Positions 12,444-25,327 of a stretch of DNA of 64,000 bases are shown here, piece by piece (the stretch's first letter is position 1; each line of letters opens with the position of its first letter). Position numbers and translations under genes: made by a program. Below the pieces are notes generated by a model. The model ran no database searches and was not told the origin of the DNA. It saw only the letters and a program-made list of their open reading frames with translations. Source of the stretch: Chlorocebus sabaeus. Lineage: Eukaryota; Chordata; Mammalia; Primates; Cercopithecidae. The stretch covers positions 62,001 through 126,000 of the forward strand of contig NW_027327444.1 in NCBI RefSeq assembly GCF_047675955.1, read 5' to 3'.

Positions 12444-15192
12444 AAGCTTTCTGAGAAACTGCTCTGTGTTCTGTTAATTCATCTCACAGAGTTACATCTT
12501 TCCCTTCAAGAAGCCTTTTGCTAAGGCTTTTCTTGTGGAATTGGCAAAGTGATATTTGGAAGCCCATAGAGGGCTATGGTGAAAAAGGAAATATCTTCCG
12601 TTCAAAACTGGAAAGAAGCTTTCTGAGAAACTGCTCTGTGTTCTATGATTTCATCTCACAGAGTTACATCTTTCCCTTCAAGAAGCCTTTCGCTAAGGCT
12701 GTTCTTGTGCAATTGGCAAAGGGATATTTGGAAGCCCTTAGAGGGCTATGGTGAAAAAGGAAATAACTTCCGTTCAAAACTGGAAAGAAGCTTTCTGAGA
12801 AACTGCTCTGTGTTCTCTGAATTCATCTCACAGAGTTACATCTTTCCCTTCAAGAAGCCTTTCGATAAGGCTGTTCTAGTGGAATTGGCAAAGTGATATT
12901 TGGAAGCCCATAGAGGGCTATGGTGAAAAAGGAAATATCTTCCGTTCAAAACTGGAAAGAAGCTTTCTGAGAAACTGTTCTGTGTTCTGTTAATTCATCT
13001 CACAGAGTTACAACTTTCCCTTCAAGAAGCCTTTCGCTAAGGCTATTCTTGTGGAATTGGCAAAGGGATATTTGGAAGCCCATAGAGGGCTATGGTGAAA
13101 AAGGAACTATCTTCCGTTCAAAACTGGAAAGAAGCTTTCTGTGAAGCTGCTCTGTGTTCTGTTAATTCATCTCACAGTGTTACATCTTTCCCTTCAAGAA
13201 GCCATTCGCTAAGGCTGTTCTTGTGGAATTGGCAAAGTGATATTTGGAAGCCCATAGAGGGCTATGGTGAAAAAGGAAATATCTTCCGTTCAAAATTGGA
13301 AAGAAGCTTTCTGAGAAACTGCTCTGTGTTCTATGAATTCATCTCACAGAGTTACATCTTTCCCTTCAAGAAGCCTTTCGCTAAGGCTCTTCTTGTGGAA
13401 TTGGCAAAGGGATATTTGGAAGCCCATAGAGGGCTATGGTGAAAAAGGAAATATCTTCCGTTCAAAACTGGAAAGAAGCTATCTGAGAAACTGCTCTGTG
13501 TTCTGTTAGTTCATCTCACAGAGTTACATCTTGCCTTTCAAGAAGCCTTTCGCCAAGGCTGTTCTTGTGGAATTGGCAAAGGGATATTTGGAAGCCCATA
13601 GAGGGCTATGGTGAAAAAGGAAATATCTTCCGTTCAAAACTGGAAAGAAGCTTCCTGAGAAACTGCTCTGTGTTCTGTTAATTCATCTCACAGAGTTACA
13701 TCCTTCCCTTCAAGAAGCCTTTCGCCAAGGCTGTTCTTGTGGAACTGGCAAAGTGATATTTGGAAGCCCATAGACGGTTATGGTGAAAAAGGAAATATCT
13801 TCCGTTCAAATCTGGAAAAAGGTTTCTGAGAAACTGCTCTGTGTTCTCTGAATTCATCTCACAGAGTTACATCTTTCCCTTCAAGAAGCCTTTCGCTAAG
13901 GCTGTTCTTGTGGAACTGGTAAAGGGATATTTGGAAGCCCATAGAGGGCTATGGTGAAAAAGGAAATACCTTCCGTTCAAAACTGGAAAGAAGCTTTCTG
14001 AGAAACTGCTCTGTGTTCTGTTAATTCATCTCACAGAGTTACATCTTTCCCTTCAAGAAGCCTTTCGCTAAGGCTGTTCTTGTGGAATTGGCAAAGGGAT
14101 ATTTGGAAGCCCATAGAGGGCTATGGTGGAAAAGGAAATATCTTCCGTTGAAAACTGGAAAGTAGCTTTCTGAGAAACTGCTCTGTGTTCTGTTAGTTCA
14201 TCTCACAGAGTTACATCTTGCCCTTCAAGAAGCCTTTCGCCAAGGCTTTTCTTGTGGAACTGTCAAAGGGATATTTGGAAGCCCATAGAGGGCAATGGAG
14301 AAAAAGTAAATATCTCCCGTTCAAAACTGGAAAGAAGCTTTCTGAGAAACTGCTCTGTGTTCTCTGAATTCATCTCACAGAGTTACATCTTTCCCTTCAA
14401 GGAGCCTTTCGCTAAGGCTGTTCTTGTGGAATTGGCAAAGGGATATTTGGAAGCCCTTAGAGGGCTATGGGGAAAAAGGAAATATCTTCCGTTCAAACCG
14501 GAAAGAAGCTTTCTGAGAAACTCCTCTGTGTTCTGTTAATTCATCTCACAGAGATCCATGTTTCCCTTCAAGAAGTCTTTCGCTAAGGCTGGTTTTGTTG
14601 AACTGGCAAAGGGATATTTCGAAACTCATAGAGGGCTATGGTGAAAAAGGAAATATCTTCCGTTCAAAACTGGAAAAAAGCCTTCTGAGAAACTGCTCTG
14701 TGTTCTCTGAATTCATCTCACAGAGTTACATCTTTCCCTTCAAGAATCCTTTCGCTAAGGCTGTTCTTGTGGAACTGGCAAAGGGATATTTGGAAGCCCA
14801 TCGAGGGCTATGGTGAAAAAGAAAATATCTTCCGTTCAAAACTGGAAAGAAGCTTTCTGAGAAACTGCTCTTTGTTCTGTTAATTCATGTCACAGAGCTA
14901 CATCTTTCCCTTCAAGAAGCCTTTCGCTAAGGCTCTTCTTGTGAAATTGGCAAAGTGATATTTGGAAGCCCATAGAGGGCTATGGTGAAAAAGGAAATAT
15001 CTTCCGTTCAAAACTGGAAAGAAGCTTTCTGAGAAACTGTTCTGTGTTCTGTTAGTTCATCTCACAGAGTTACATCTTTCCCTTCAAGAATCCTTTCGCT
15101 AAGGCTGTTCTTGTGGAACTGGCAAAGGGATATTTGCATGCCCTTAGAGGGCTATGGTGAAAAAGGAAATATCTTCTGTTAAAACTGGAAAG
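12444..15192 (+). repeat. 16-mer HOR type A, copy 1 (2749 bp)
   Basis: The order is r n s l m n o p t h i' e' j' u v w, starting at the monomer with CCTTTTGCTAAGGC. The next r starts exactly 2749 bp later (16 x 172 minus 3). The inner run l m n o p is shared with the 15-mer at 3.3-8.5 kb, so the two HORs have a common ancestor. Monomer n occurs twice in the unit, once followed by CCCTTAGAGG and once by CCCATAGAGG. Confidence 0.9.
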
Positions 15193-17426
15193 AAGCTTTC
15201 TGAGAAACTGCTCTGTGTTCTGTTAATTCATCTCACAGAGTTACATCTTTCCCTTCAAGAAGCCTTTTGCTAAGGCTTTTCTTGTGGAATTGGCAAAGTG
15301 ATATTTGGAAGCCCATAGAGGGCTATGGTGAAAAAGGAAATATCTTCCGTTCAAAACTGGAAAGAAGCTTTCTGAGAAACTGCTCTGTGTTCTATGAATT
15401 CATCTCACAGAGTTACATCTTTCCCTTCAAGAAGCCTTTCGCTAAGGCTGTTCTTGTGGAATTGGCAAAGGGATATTTGGAAGCCCTTAGAGGGCTATGG
15501 TGAAAAAGGAAATAACTTCCGTTCAAAACTGGAAAGAAGCTTTCTGAGAAACTGCTCTGTGTTCTCTGAATTCATCTCACAGAGTTACATCTTTCCCTTC
15601 AAGAAGCCTTTCGATAAAGCTGTTCTAGTGGAATTGGCAAAGTGATATTTGGAAGCCCATAGAGGGCTATGGTGAAAAAGGAAATATCTTCCGTTCAAAA
15701 CTGGAAAAAAGCTTTCTGAGAAACTCTTCTGTGTTCTGTTAATTCATCTCACAGAGTTACAACTTTCCCTTCAAGAAGCCTTTCGCTAAGGCTATTCTTG
15801 TGGAATTGGCAAAGGGATATTTGGAAGCCCATAGAGGGCTATGGTGAAAAAGGAAATATCTTCCGTTCAAAACTGGAAAGAAGCTTTCTGTGAAACTGCT
15901 CTGTGTTCTGTTAATTCATCTCACAGTGTTACATCTTTCCCTTCAAGAAGCCATTCGCTAAGGCTGTTCTTGTGGAATTGGCAAAGTGATATTTGGAAGC
16001 CCATAGAGGGCTATGGTGAAAAAGGAAATATCTTCCGTTCAAAACTGGAAAGAAGCTTTCTGAGAAACTGCTCTGTGTTCTATGAATTCATCTCACAGAG
16101 TTACATCTTTCCCTTCAAAAAGCCTTTCGCTAAGGCTCTTCTTCTGGAATTGGCAAAGGGATATTTGGAAGCCCATAGAGGGCTATGGTGAAAAAGGAAA
16201 TATCTTCCGTTCAAAACTGGAAAGAAGCTTTCTGAGAAACTGCTCTGTGTTCTGCTAGTTCATCTCACAGAGTTACATCTTGCCCTTCAAGAAGCCTTTC
16301 GCCAAGGCTGTTCTTGTGGAATTGGCAAAGGGATATTTGGAAGCCCATAGAGGGCTATGGTGAAAATGGAAATATCTTCCGTTCAAAACTGGAAAGAAGC
16401 TTCCTGAGAAACTGCTCTGTGTTCTGTTAATTCATCTCACAGAGTTACATCTTTCCCTTCAAGAAGCCTTTCGCCAAGGCTGTTCTTGTGGAACTGGCAA
16501 AGTGATATTTGGAAGCCCATAGACGGTTATGGTGAAAAAGGAAATATCTTCCGTTCAAAACTGGAAAAAGGTTTCTGAGAAACTGCTCTGTGTTCTCTGA
16601 ATTCATCTCACAGAGTTACATCTTTCCCTTCAAGAAGCCTTTCGCTAAGGCTGTTCTTGTGGAAGTGGCAAAGGGATATTTGGAAGCCCATAGAGGGCTA
16701 TGGTGAAAAAGGAAATATCTTCCGTTCAAAACTGGAAAGAAGCTTTCTTAGATACTGCTCTGTGTTCTGTTAGTTCATCTCACAGAGATACATCTTTCCC
16801 TTCAAGAAGTCTTTCGCTAAGGCTGGTTTTGTTGAACTGGCAAAGGGATATTTCGAAGCTCATAGAGGGCTATGGTGAAAAAGGAAAGATCTTCCGTTCA
16901 AAACTGGAAAAAAGCCTTCTGAGAAACTGCTCTGTGTTCTCTGAATTCATCTCACAGAGTTACATCTTTCCCTTCAAGAATCCTTTCGCTAAGGCTGTTC
17001 TTGTGGAACTGGCAAAGGCATATTTGGAAGCCCATCGAGGGCTATGGTGAAAAAGAAAATATCTTCCGTTCAAAACTGGAAAGAAGCTTTCTGAGAAACT
17101 GCTCTTTGTTCTGTTAATTCATGTCACAGAGCTACATCTTTCCCTTGAGGAAGCCTTTCGCTAAGGCTCTTCTTGTGGAATTGGCAAAGTGATATTTGGA
17201 AGCCCTTAGAAGGCTATGGTGAAAAAGGAAATATCTTCCGTTCAAAACTGGAAAGAAGCTTTCTGAGAAACTGTTCTGTGTTCTGTTAGTTCATCTCACA
17301 GAGTTACATCTTTCCCTTCAAGAATCCTTTCGCTAAGGCTGTTCTTGTGGAACTGGCAAAGGGATATTTGGATGCCCATAGAGGGCTATGGTGAAAAAGG
17401 AAATATCTTCTGTTAAAACTGGAAAG
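15193..17426 (+). repeat. 13-mer variant of the 16-mer HOR (2234 bp)
   Basis: The order is r n s l m n o p t x u v w. Relative to type A, h i' e' are missing and the j' monomer is replaced by an x version (CTTAGATACTGC with CACAGAGATAC and AAGTCTTTCGC). The spacing to the next r is 2234 bp, 13 x 172 minus 2. The same x u v w end is found in the 10-mer at 33575. Confidence 0.87.
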
Positions 17427-20400
17427 AAGCTTTCTGAGTTACTGCTCTGTGTTCTGTTAATTCATCTCACAGAGTTACATCTTTCCCTTCAAGAAGCCTT
17501 TTGCTAAGGCTTTTCTTGTGGAATTGGCAAAGTGATATTTGGAAGCCCATAGAGGGCTATGGTGAAAAAGGAAATATCTTCCGTTCAAAACTGGAAAGAA
17601 GCTTTCTGAGAAACTGCTCTGTGTTCTATGAATTCATCTCACAGAGTTACATCTTGCCCTTCAAGAAGCCTTTCGCCAAGGCTGTTCTTGTGGAATTGGC
17701 AAAGGGATATTTGGAAGCCCATAGAGGGCTATGTTGAAAAAGGAAATATTTTCCGTTCAAAACTGGAAAGAAGCTTTCTGAGAAACTGCTCTGTGCTCTG
17801 TTAATTCATCTCACAGAGTTACATCTTTCCCTTCAAGAAGCCTTTCGCTAAGGCTGTTCTTGTGGAACTGGCAAAGGGATATTTGGAAGCCCATATAGGG
17901 TTATGGTGAAAAAGGAAATATCTTCCGTTCAAAACTGGAAAAAGCTTTCTGAGAAACTGCTCTGTGTTCTCTGAATTCATCTCACAGAGTTACATCTTTC
18001 CCTTCAAGAAGCCTTTCGCTAAGGCTGTTTTTGTGGAATTGGCAAAGGGATATTTGGAAGCCCATAGAGGGCTATGCTGAAAAAGGAAATATCTTCCGTT
18101 CAAAACTGGAAAGAAGCTTTCTGAGAAACTGCTCTGTGTTCTGTTAGTTCATCTCACAGTGTTACATCTTGCCCTTCAAAAGCCTTTCGCCAACGCTGTT
18201 CTTGTGGAATTGGCAAAGGGATAATTTGAAGCCCATAGAGGGCTATGGTTAAAAAAGGAAATATCTTCCGTTCAAAACTGTAAAGAAGCTTTCTGAGAAA
18301 CTGCTCTGTGTTCTGTTAGTTCATCTCACAGAGTTACATATTTCCCTTCAAGAAGCCTTTCGCTAAGGCTGTTCTTATGGAACTGGCAAAGGGATATTTG
18401 GAAGCCCATAGAGGGCTATGGTGAAAAAGGAAATATCTAACGTTCAAAACTGGAAAGAAGCTTTCTGAGAAACTGCTCTGTGTTCTGTTAGTTCATCTCA
18501 CAGAGTTACATCTTGCCCTTCAAGAAGCCTTTCGCCAAGGCTGTTCTTGTGGAATTGGCAAAGGGATATTTGGAAGCCCATAGAGGGCTATGTTGAAAAA
18601 GGAAATATTTTCCGTTCAAAACTGGAAAGAAGCTTTCTGAGAAACTGCTCTGTGCTCTGTTAATTCATCTCACAGCGTTACATCTTTCCCTTTAAGAAGC
18701 CTTTCGCTAAGGCTGTTCTTGTGGAACTGGCAAAGGGATATTTGGAAGCCCATATAGGGTTATGGTGAAAATGGAAATATCTTCCGTTCAAAACTGGAAA
18801 AAGCTTTCTGAGAAACTGCTCTGTGTTCTCTGAATTCATCTCACAGAGTTACATCTTTCCCTTCAAGAAGCCTTTCGCTAAGGCTGTTTTTGTGGAATTG
18901 GTAAAGGGATATTTGGAAGCCCATAGAGGGCTATGCTGAAAAAGGAAATATCTTCCGTTCAAAACTGGAAAGAAGCTTTCTGAGAAACTGCTCTGTGTTC
19001 TGTTAGTTCATCTCACAGTGTTACATCTTGCCCTTCAAAAGCCTTTCGCCAACGCTGTTCTTGTGGAATTGGCAAAGGGATAATTTGAAGCCCATAGAAG
19101 GCTATGGTTAAAAAAGGAAATATCTTCCGTTCAAAACTGGAAAGAAGCTTTCTGAGAAACTGCTCTGTGTTCTGTTAGTTCATCTCACAGAGTTACATAT
19201 TTCCCTTCAAGAAGCCTTTCGCTAAGGCTGTTCTTATGGAACTGGCAAAGGGATATTTGGAAGCCCATAGAGAGCTATGGTGAAAAAGGAAATATCTTCC
19301 GTTCAAAACTGGAAAGAAGCTTTCTGAGAAACTGCTCTGTGTTGTGCTAATTCATCTCACAGAGTTACATCTTTCCCTTCAAGAAGCCTTTCGCTAAGGC
19401 TGTTCTTGTGGAATTGGCAAAGGGATATTTGGAAGCCCATCGAGGGCTATGGTGAATAAGGAAATATCTTCCGTTCAAAACTGGAAAGAAGCTTTCTGAG
19501 AAACTGCTCTGTGTTCTGTTAATTCATCTCACGGAGCTGCATCTTTCCCTTCAAGAAGCCTTTCGCTAAGGCTGTTCATGTGGAATTGGCAAAGTGATAT
19601 TTGGAAACCCATAGAGGGCTAAGGTGAAAAAGAAATATCTTCCGTTCAAAACTGGAAAGAAGCTTTCTGAGAAACTGTTCTGTGTTCTGTTAGTTCAAAT
19701 CACAGAGTTACATCTTTCCCTTCAAGAAGCCTTTCGCTAAGGCTGTTCTTGTGGAACTGGCAAAGGGATATTTGGAAGCCCATAGAGGGCTATGGTGAAA
19801 AAGGAAATATCTTCCGTTCAAAACTGGAAAGAAGCTTTCTGAGAAACTGCTCTGTGTTCTCTGAATACATCTCACAGAGTTACATCTTTCCCTTCAAGAA
19901 GCCATTCGCTAAGGCTGTTCTTGTGGAATTGGCAAAGGGATATTTGGAAGCCCATAGAGGGCTATGGTGAAAAAGGAATTATCTTCCGTTCAAAACTGGA
20001 AAGAAGCTTTCTTAGAAACGGCTCTGTGTTCTCTGAATTCATCTCACAGAGTTACATCTTTGCCTTCAAGAAGCCTTTCGCTAATGCTCTTCTTCTGGAA
20101 TTGGCAAAGGGATATTTGGAAGCCCTTAGAGGGCTATGGTGAAAAAGGAAATATCTTCCGTTCAAAACTGTAAAATAGCTTTCTGAGAAACTGCTCAGTG
20201 TTCTCTGAATTCATCTCACAGAGTTACATCTTTCCCTTCAAGAAGCCTTTCGCTAAGGCTGTTCTTGTGGAATTGGCAAAGGGATATTTGGAAGCCCATA
20301 GGGGCTATGGTGAAAAAGGAAATATCTTCCGTTCAAACTGGAAAGAAGCTTTCTGAGAAACTCCTCTGTGTTCTGTTAATTCATATCACAGAGCTACATC

Positions 20401-21205
20401 TTTCCCTTCAAGAAGCCTTTCGCTAAGGCTGTTCTTGTGGAATTGGCAAAGGGATATTTGGAAGCCCAAAGAGGGCTATGGTGAAAAAGGAAATATCTTC
20501 CGTTCAAAACCGGAAAGAAGCTTTCTGAGAAACTGCTCTGTGTTCTCTGAATTCATCTCACAGAGTTACATCTTTACCTTGAAGAAGACTTTCGCTAAGG
20601 CTGTTCTTGAGTAATTGGCAAAGGGATATTTGGAAGCCCATAGAGGGCTATGGTGAAAAAGGAAATATCTTCCGTTCAAAACTGGAAAGAAGCTTTCTGA
20701 GAAACTGCTCTGTGTTCTGTTAGTTCATCTCACAGAGTTACATCTTGCCCTTCAAGAAGACTTTCGCCAACGCTGTTCTTGTGGAATTGGCAAAGGGATA
20801 TTTTGAAGCCCATAGAGGGCTGTGCTTAAAAAAGCAAATATCTTCCGTTCAAAACTGGAAAGAAGCTTTCTGAGAAACTGCTCTGTGTTCTGTTAGTTTA
20901 TCTCACAGAGTTACATCTTCCCCTTCAAGAAGCCTTTCGCTAAGGCTCTTCTTATGGAACTGGCAAAGGGATATTTGGAAGCCCTTAGAGGGCTATGGTG
21001 AAAAAGGAAATATCTTCCGTTCAAAACTGGAAAGAAGCTTTCTGAGAAACTGTTCTGTGTTCTGTTAGTTCATCTCACAGAGTTACATCTTTCCCTTCAA
21101 GAATCCTTTCGCTAAGGCTGTTCTTGTGGAACTGGCAAAGGGATATTTGGATGCCCATAGAGGTCTATGGTGAAAAAGGAAATATCTTCTGTTATAACTG
21201 GAAAG
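17427..21205 (+). repeat. 22-monomer r-initiated unit with internal duplication
   Basis: The order is r, n/10 hybrid, 11 12 13 13b, 10 11 12 13 13b, 14 15 16 18, a b, j3 k' y g w'. The unit is 3779 bp (22 x 172 minus 5). It is an r-ladder step invaded by the 18-mer module, which is itself partly duplicated. The fusion near 17645 joins the left half of n (TATGAATTC) to the right half of 10 (CTTGCCCTTC, GCCAAGG). Confidence 0.85.
17599..19316 (+). repeat. Tandem duplication of a 5-monomer segment (859 bp period)
   Basis: The segment 10-11-12-13-13b occurs at 17599-18457 and again at 18458-19316. Rare variants repeat at exactly 859 bp: the CTGTGCTCTG of monomer 11 at 17791 and 18650, the two-base-short monomer 12 and the CATATTTCCC of 13b. 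The first member of the first copy is the n/10 hybrid. Between 13 and 13b both copies carry GATAATTTGAAGCCC and a one-base-longer A run (GGTTAAAAAAGG). Confidence 0.9.
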
Positions 21206-24200
21206 AAGCTTTCTGAGAAACTGCTCTGTGTTCTGTTAATTCATCTCACAGAGTTACATCTTTCCCTTCAAGAAGCCTTTTGCTAAGGCTTTTCTTGTGG
21301 AATTGGCAAAGTGATATTTGGAAGCCCATAGAGGGCTATGGTGAAAAAGGAAATATCTTCCGTTCAAAACTGGAAAGAAGCTTTCTGAGAAACTGCTCTG
21401 TGTTCTATGAATTCATCTCACAGAGTTACATCTTTCCCTTCAAGAAGCCTTTCGCTAAGGCTGTTCTTGTGGAATTGGCAAAGGGATATTTGGAAGCCCT
21501 TAGAGGGCTATGGTGAAAAAGGAAATAACTTCCGTTCAAAACTGGAAAGAAGCTTTCTGAGAAACTGCTCTGTGTTCTCTGAATTCATCTCACAGAGTTA
21601 CATCTTTCCCTTCAAGAAGCCTTTCGATAAGGCTGTTCTAGTGGAATTGGCAAAGTGATATTTTTAAGCCCATAGAGGGCTATGGTGAAAAAGGAAATAT
21701 CTTCCGTTCAAAACTGGAAAGAAGCTTTCTGAGAAACTGTTCTGTGTTCTGTTAATTCATCTCACAGAGTTACAACTTTCCCTTCAAGAAGCCTTTCGCT
21801 AAGGCTATTCTTGTGGAATTGGCAAAGGGATATTTGGAAGCCCAAAGAGGGCTATGGTGAAAAAGGAAATATCTCCCGTTCAAAACTGGAAAGAAGCTTT
21901 CTGTGAAGCTGCTCTGTGTTCTGTTAATTCATCTCACAGTGTTACATCTTTCCCTTCAAGAAGCCATTCGCTAAGGCTGTTCTTGTGGAATTGGCAAAGT
22001 GATATTTGGAAGCCCATAGAGGGCTATGGTGAAAAAGGAAATATCTTCCGTTCAAAATTGGAAAGAAGCTTTCTGAGAAACTGCTCTGTGTTCTATGAAT
22101 TCATCTCACAGAGTTACATCTTTCCCTTCAAGAAGCCTTTCGCTAAGGCTCTTCTTGTGGAATTGGCAAAGGGATATTTGGAAGCCCATAGAGGGCTATG
22201 GTGAAAAAGGAAATATCTTCCGTTCAAAACTGGAAAGAAGCTTTCTGAGAAACTGCTCTGTGTTCTGTTAGTTCATCTCACAGAGTTACATCTTGCCCTT
22301 CAAGAAGCCTTTCGCCAAGGCTGTTCTTGTGGAATTGGCAAAGGGATATTTGGAAGCCCATAGAGGGCTATGGTGAAAAAGGAAATATCTTCCGTTCAAA
22401 ACTGGAAAGAAGCTTCCTGAGAAACTGCTCTGTGTTCTGTTAATTCATCTCACAGAGTTACATCTTTCCCTTCAAGAAGCCTTTCGCCAAGGCTGTTCTT
22501 GTGGAACTGGCAAAGTTATATTTGGAAGCCCATAGACGGTTATGGTGAAAAAGGAAATATCTTCCGTTCAAAACTGGAAAAAGGTTTCTGAGAAACTGCT
22601 CTGTGTTCTCTGAATTCATCTCACAGAGTTACATCTTTCCCTTCAAGAAGCCTTTCGCTAAGGCTGTTCTTGTGGAACTGGCAAAGGGATATTTGGAAGC
22701 CCATAGAGGGCTATGGTGAAAAAGGAAATATCTTCCGTTCAAAACTGGAAAGAAGCTTTCTGAGAAACTGCTCTGTGTTCTGTTAATTCATCTCACAGAG
22801 TTACATCTTTCCCTTCAAGAAGCCTTTCGCTAAGGCTGTTCTTGTGGAATTGGCAAAGGGATATTTGGAAGCCCATAGAGGGCTATGGTGGAAAAGGAAA
22901 TATCTTCCGTTGAAAACTGGAAAGTAGCTTTCTGAGAAACTGCTCTGTGTTCTGTTAGTTCATCTCACAGAGTTACATCTTGCCCTTCAAGAAGCCTTTC
23001 GCCAAGGCTTTTCTTGTGGAACTGTCAAAGGGATATTTGGAAGCCCATAGAGGGCAATGGAGAAAAAGTAAATATCTCCCGTTCAAAACTGGAAAGAAGC
23101 TTTCTGAGAAACTGCTCTGTGTTCTCTGAATTCATCTCACAGAGTTACATCTTTCCCTTCAAGAAGCCTTTTGCTAAGGCTGTTCTTGTGGAATTGGCAA
23201 AGGGATATTTGGAAGCCCATCGAGGGCTATGGTGAATAAGGAAATATCTTCCGTTCAAAACTGGAAAGAAGCTTTCTGAGAAACTGCTCTGTGTTCTGTT
23301 AATTCATCTCACGGAGCTGCATCTTTCCCTTCAAGAAGCCTTTCGCTAAGGCTGTTCATGTGGAATTGGCAAAGTGATATTTGGAAACCCATAGAGGGCT
23401 ATGGTGAAAAAGAAATATCTTCCGTTCAAAACTGGAAAGAAGCTTTCTGAGAAACTGTTCTGTGTTCTGTTAGTTCATATCACAGAGTTACATCTTTCCC
23501 TTCAAGAAGCCTTTCGCTAAGGCTGTTCTTGTGGAACTGGCAAAGGGATATTTGGAAGCCCATAGAGGGCTATGGTGAAAAAGGAAATATCTTCCGTTCA
23601 AAACTGGAAAGAAGCTTTCTGAGAAACTGCTCTGTGTTCTCTGAATTCTTCTCACAGAGTTACATCTTTCCCTTCAAGAAGCCTTTCTCTAAGGCTGTTC
23701 TTGTGGAACTGGCAAAGGGACATTTGGAAACCCATAGAGGGCTATGGTGAAAAAGGAAATATCTTCCGTTCAAAACTGGAAAGAAGCTTTCTGAGAAACT
23801 GCTCTGTGTTCTCTGAATACATCTCACAGAGTTACATCTTTCCCTTCAAGAAGCCATTCGCTAAGGCTGTTCTTGTGGAATTGGAAAAGGGATATTTGGA
23901 AGCCCATAGAGGGCTATGGTGAAAAAGGAATTATCTTCCGTTCAAAACTGGAAAGAAGCTTTCTTAGAAACGGCTCTGTGTTCTCTGAATTCATCTCACA
24001 GAGTTACATCTTTGCCTTCAAGAAGCCTTTCGCTAATGCTCTTCTTCTGGAATTGGCAAAGGGATATTTGGAAGCCCATAGAGGGCTATGGTGAAAAAGG
24101 AAATATCTTCCGTTCAAAACTGTAAAATAGCTTTCTGAGAAACTGCTCAGTGTTCTCTGAATTCATCTCACAGAGTTACATCTTTCCCTTCAAGAAGTCT

Positions 24201-25327
24201 TTCGCTAAGGCTGTTCTTGTGGAATTGGCAAAGGGATATTTGGAAGCCCATAGAGGGCTATGGTGAAAAAGTAAATATCCTCCGTTGAAAACTGGAAAGA
24301 AGCTTTCTGAGAAACTGCTCTGTGTTTTGTTAGTTCATCTCACAGAGTTACGTCTTTGCCTTCAAGAAGCCTTTCGCTAAGGCTTTTCTTGTGGAACTGT
24401 CAAAGGGATATTTGGAAGCCCATAGAGGGCAATGGAGAAAAAGGAAATATCTTCCGTCCAAAACTGGAAAGAAGCTTTCTGAGAATCTGCTCAGTGTTCT
24501 CTGAATTCATCTCACAGAGTTACATCTTTCCCTTCAAGAAGCCTTTCGCTAAGGCTGTTCTTGTGGAATTGGCAAAGGGATATTTGGAAGCCCATAGAGG
24601 GCTATGGTGAAAAATTAAATATGTCCCGTTCAAAACTGGAAAGAAGCTTTCTGAGAAACTGCTCTGTGTTCTCTGAATTCATCTCACAGAGTTACATCTT
24701 TCCCTTCAAGAAGCCTTTCGCTAAGGCTGTTCTTGTGGAATTGGCAAAGGGATATTTGGAAGCCCATAGGGGCTATGGTGAAAAAGGAAATATCTTCCGT
24801 TCAAACAGGAAAGAAGCTTTCTGAGAAACTCCTCTGTGTTCTGTTAATTCATATCACAGAGCTACATCTTTCCCTTCAAGAAGCCTTTCGCTAAGGCTGT
24901 TCTTGTGGAATTGGCAAAGGGATATTTGGAAGCCCATAGAGGGCTATGGTGAAAAAGGAAATATCTTCCGTTCAAAACCGGAAAGAAGCTTTCTGAGAAA
25001 CTGCTCTGTTTCTCTGAATTCATCTCACAGAGTTACATCTTTACCTTGAAGAAGACTTTCGCTAAGGCTGTTCTTGAGTAATTGGCAAAGGGATATTTGG
25101 AAGCCCATAGAGGGCTATGGTGAAAAAGGAAATATCTTCCGTTGAAAACTGGAAAGAAGCTTTCTGAGAAACTGCTCTGTGTTCTGTTAGTTCATCTCAC
25201 ACAGTTACATCTTTCCCTTCAAGAATCCTTTCGCTAAGGCTGTTCTTGTGGAACTGGCAAAGGGATATTTGGATGCCCATAGAGGGCTATGGTGAAAAAG
25301 GAAATATCTTCTGTTATAACTGGAAAG
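21206..25327 (+). repeat. 24-monomer r-initiated unit (4122 bp)
   Basis: The order is r n s l m n o p t h i' e' | 15 16 17 18 a b c d e j3 k' w''. The first twelve monomers are type A; then, near 23165, the unit switches inside a monomer (CTTCAAGAAGCC where type A has CTTCAAGGAGCC) into the 18-mer and 15-mer modules. Total length is 24 x 172 minus 6. One monomer near 25210 has CTCACACAGTT, a local change in the conserved dyad arm. Confidence 0.85.
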
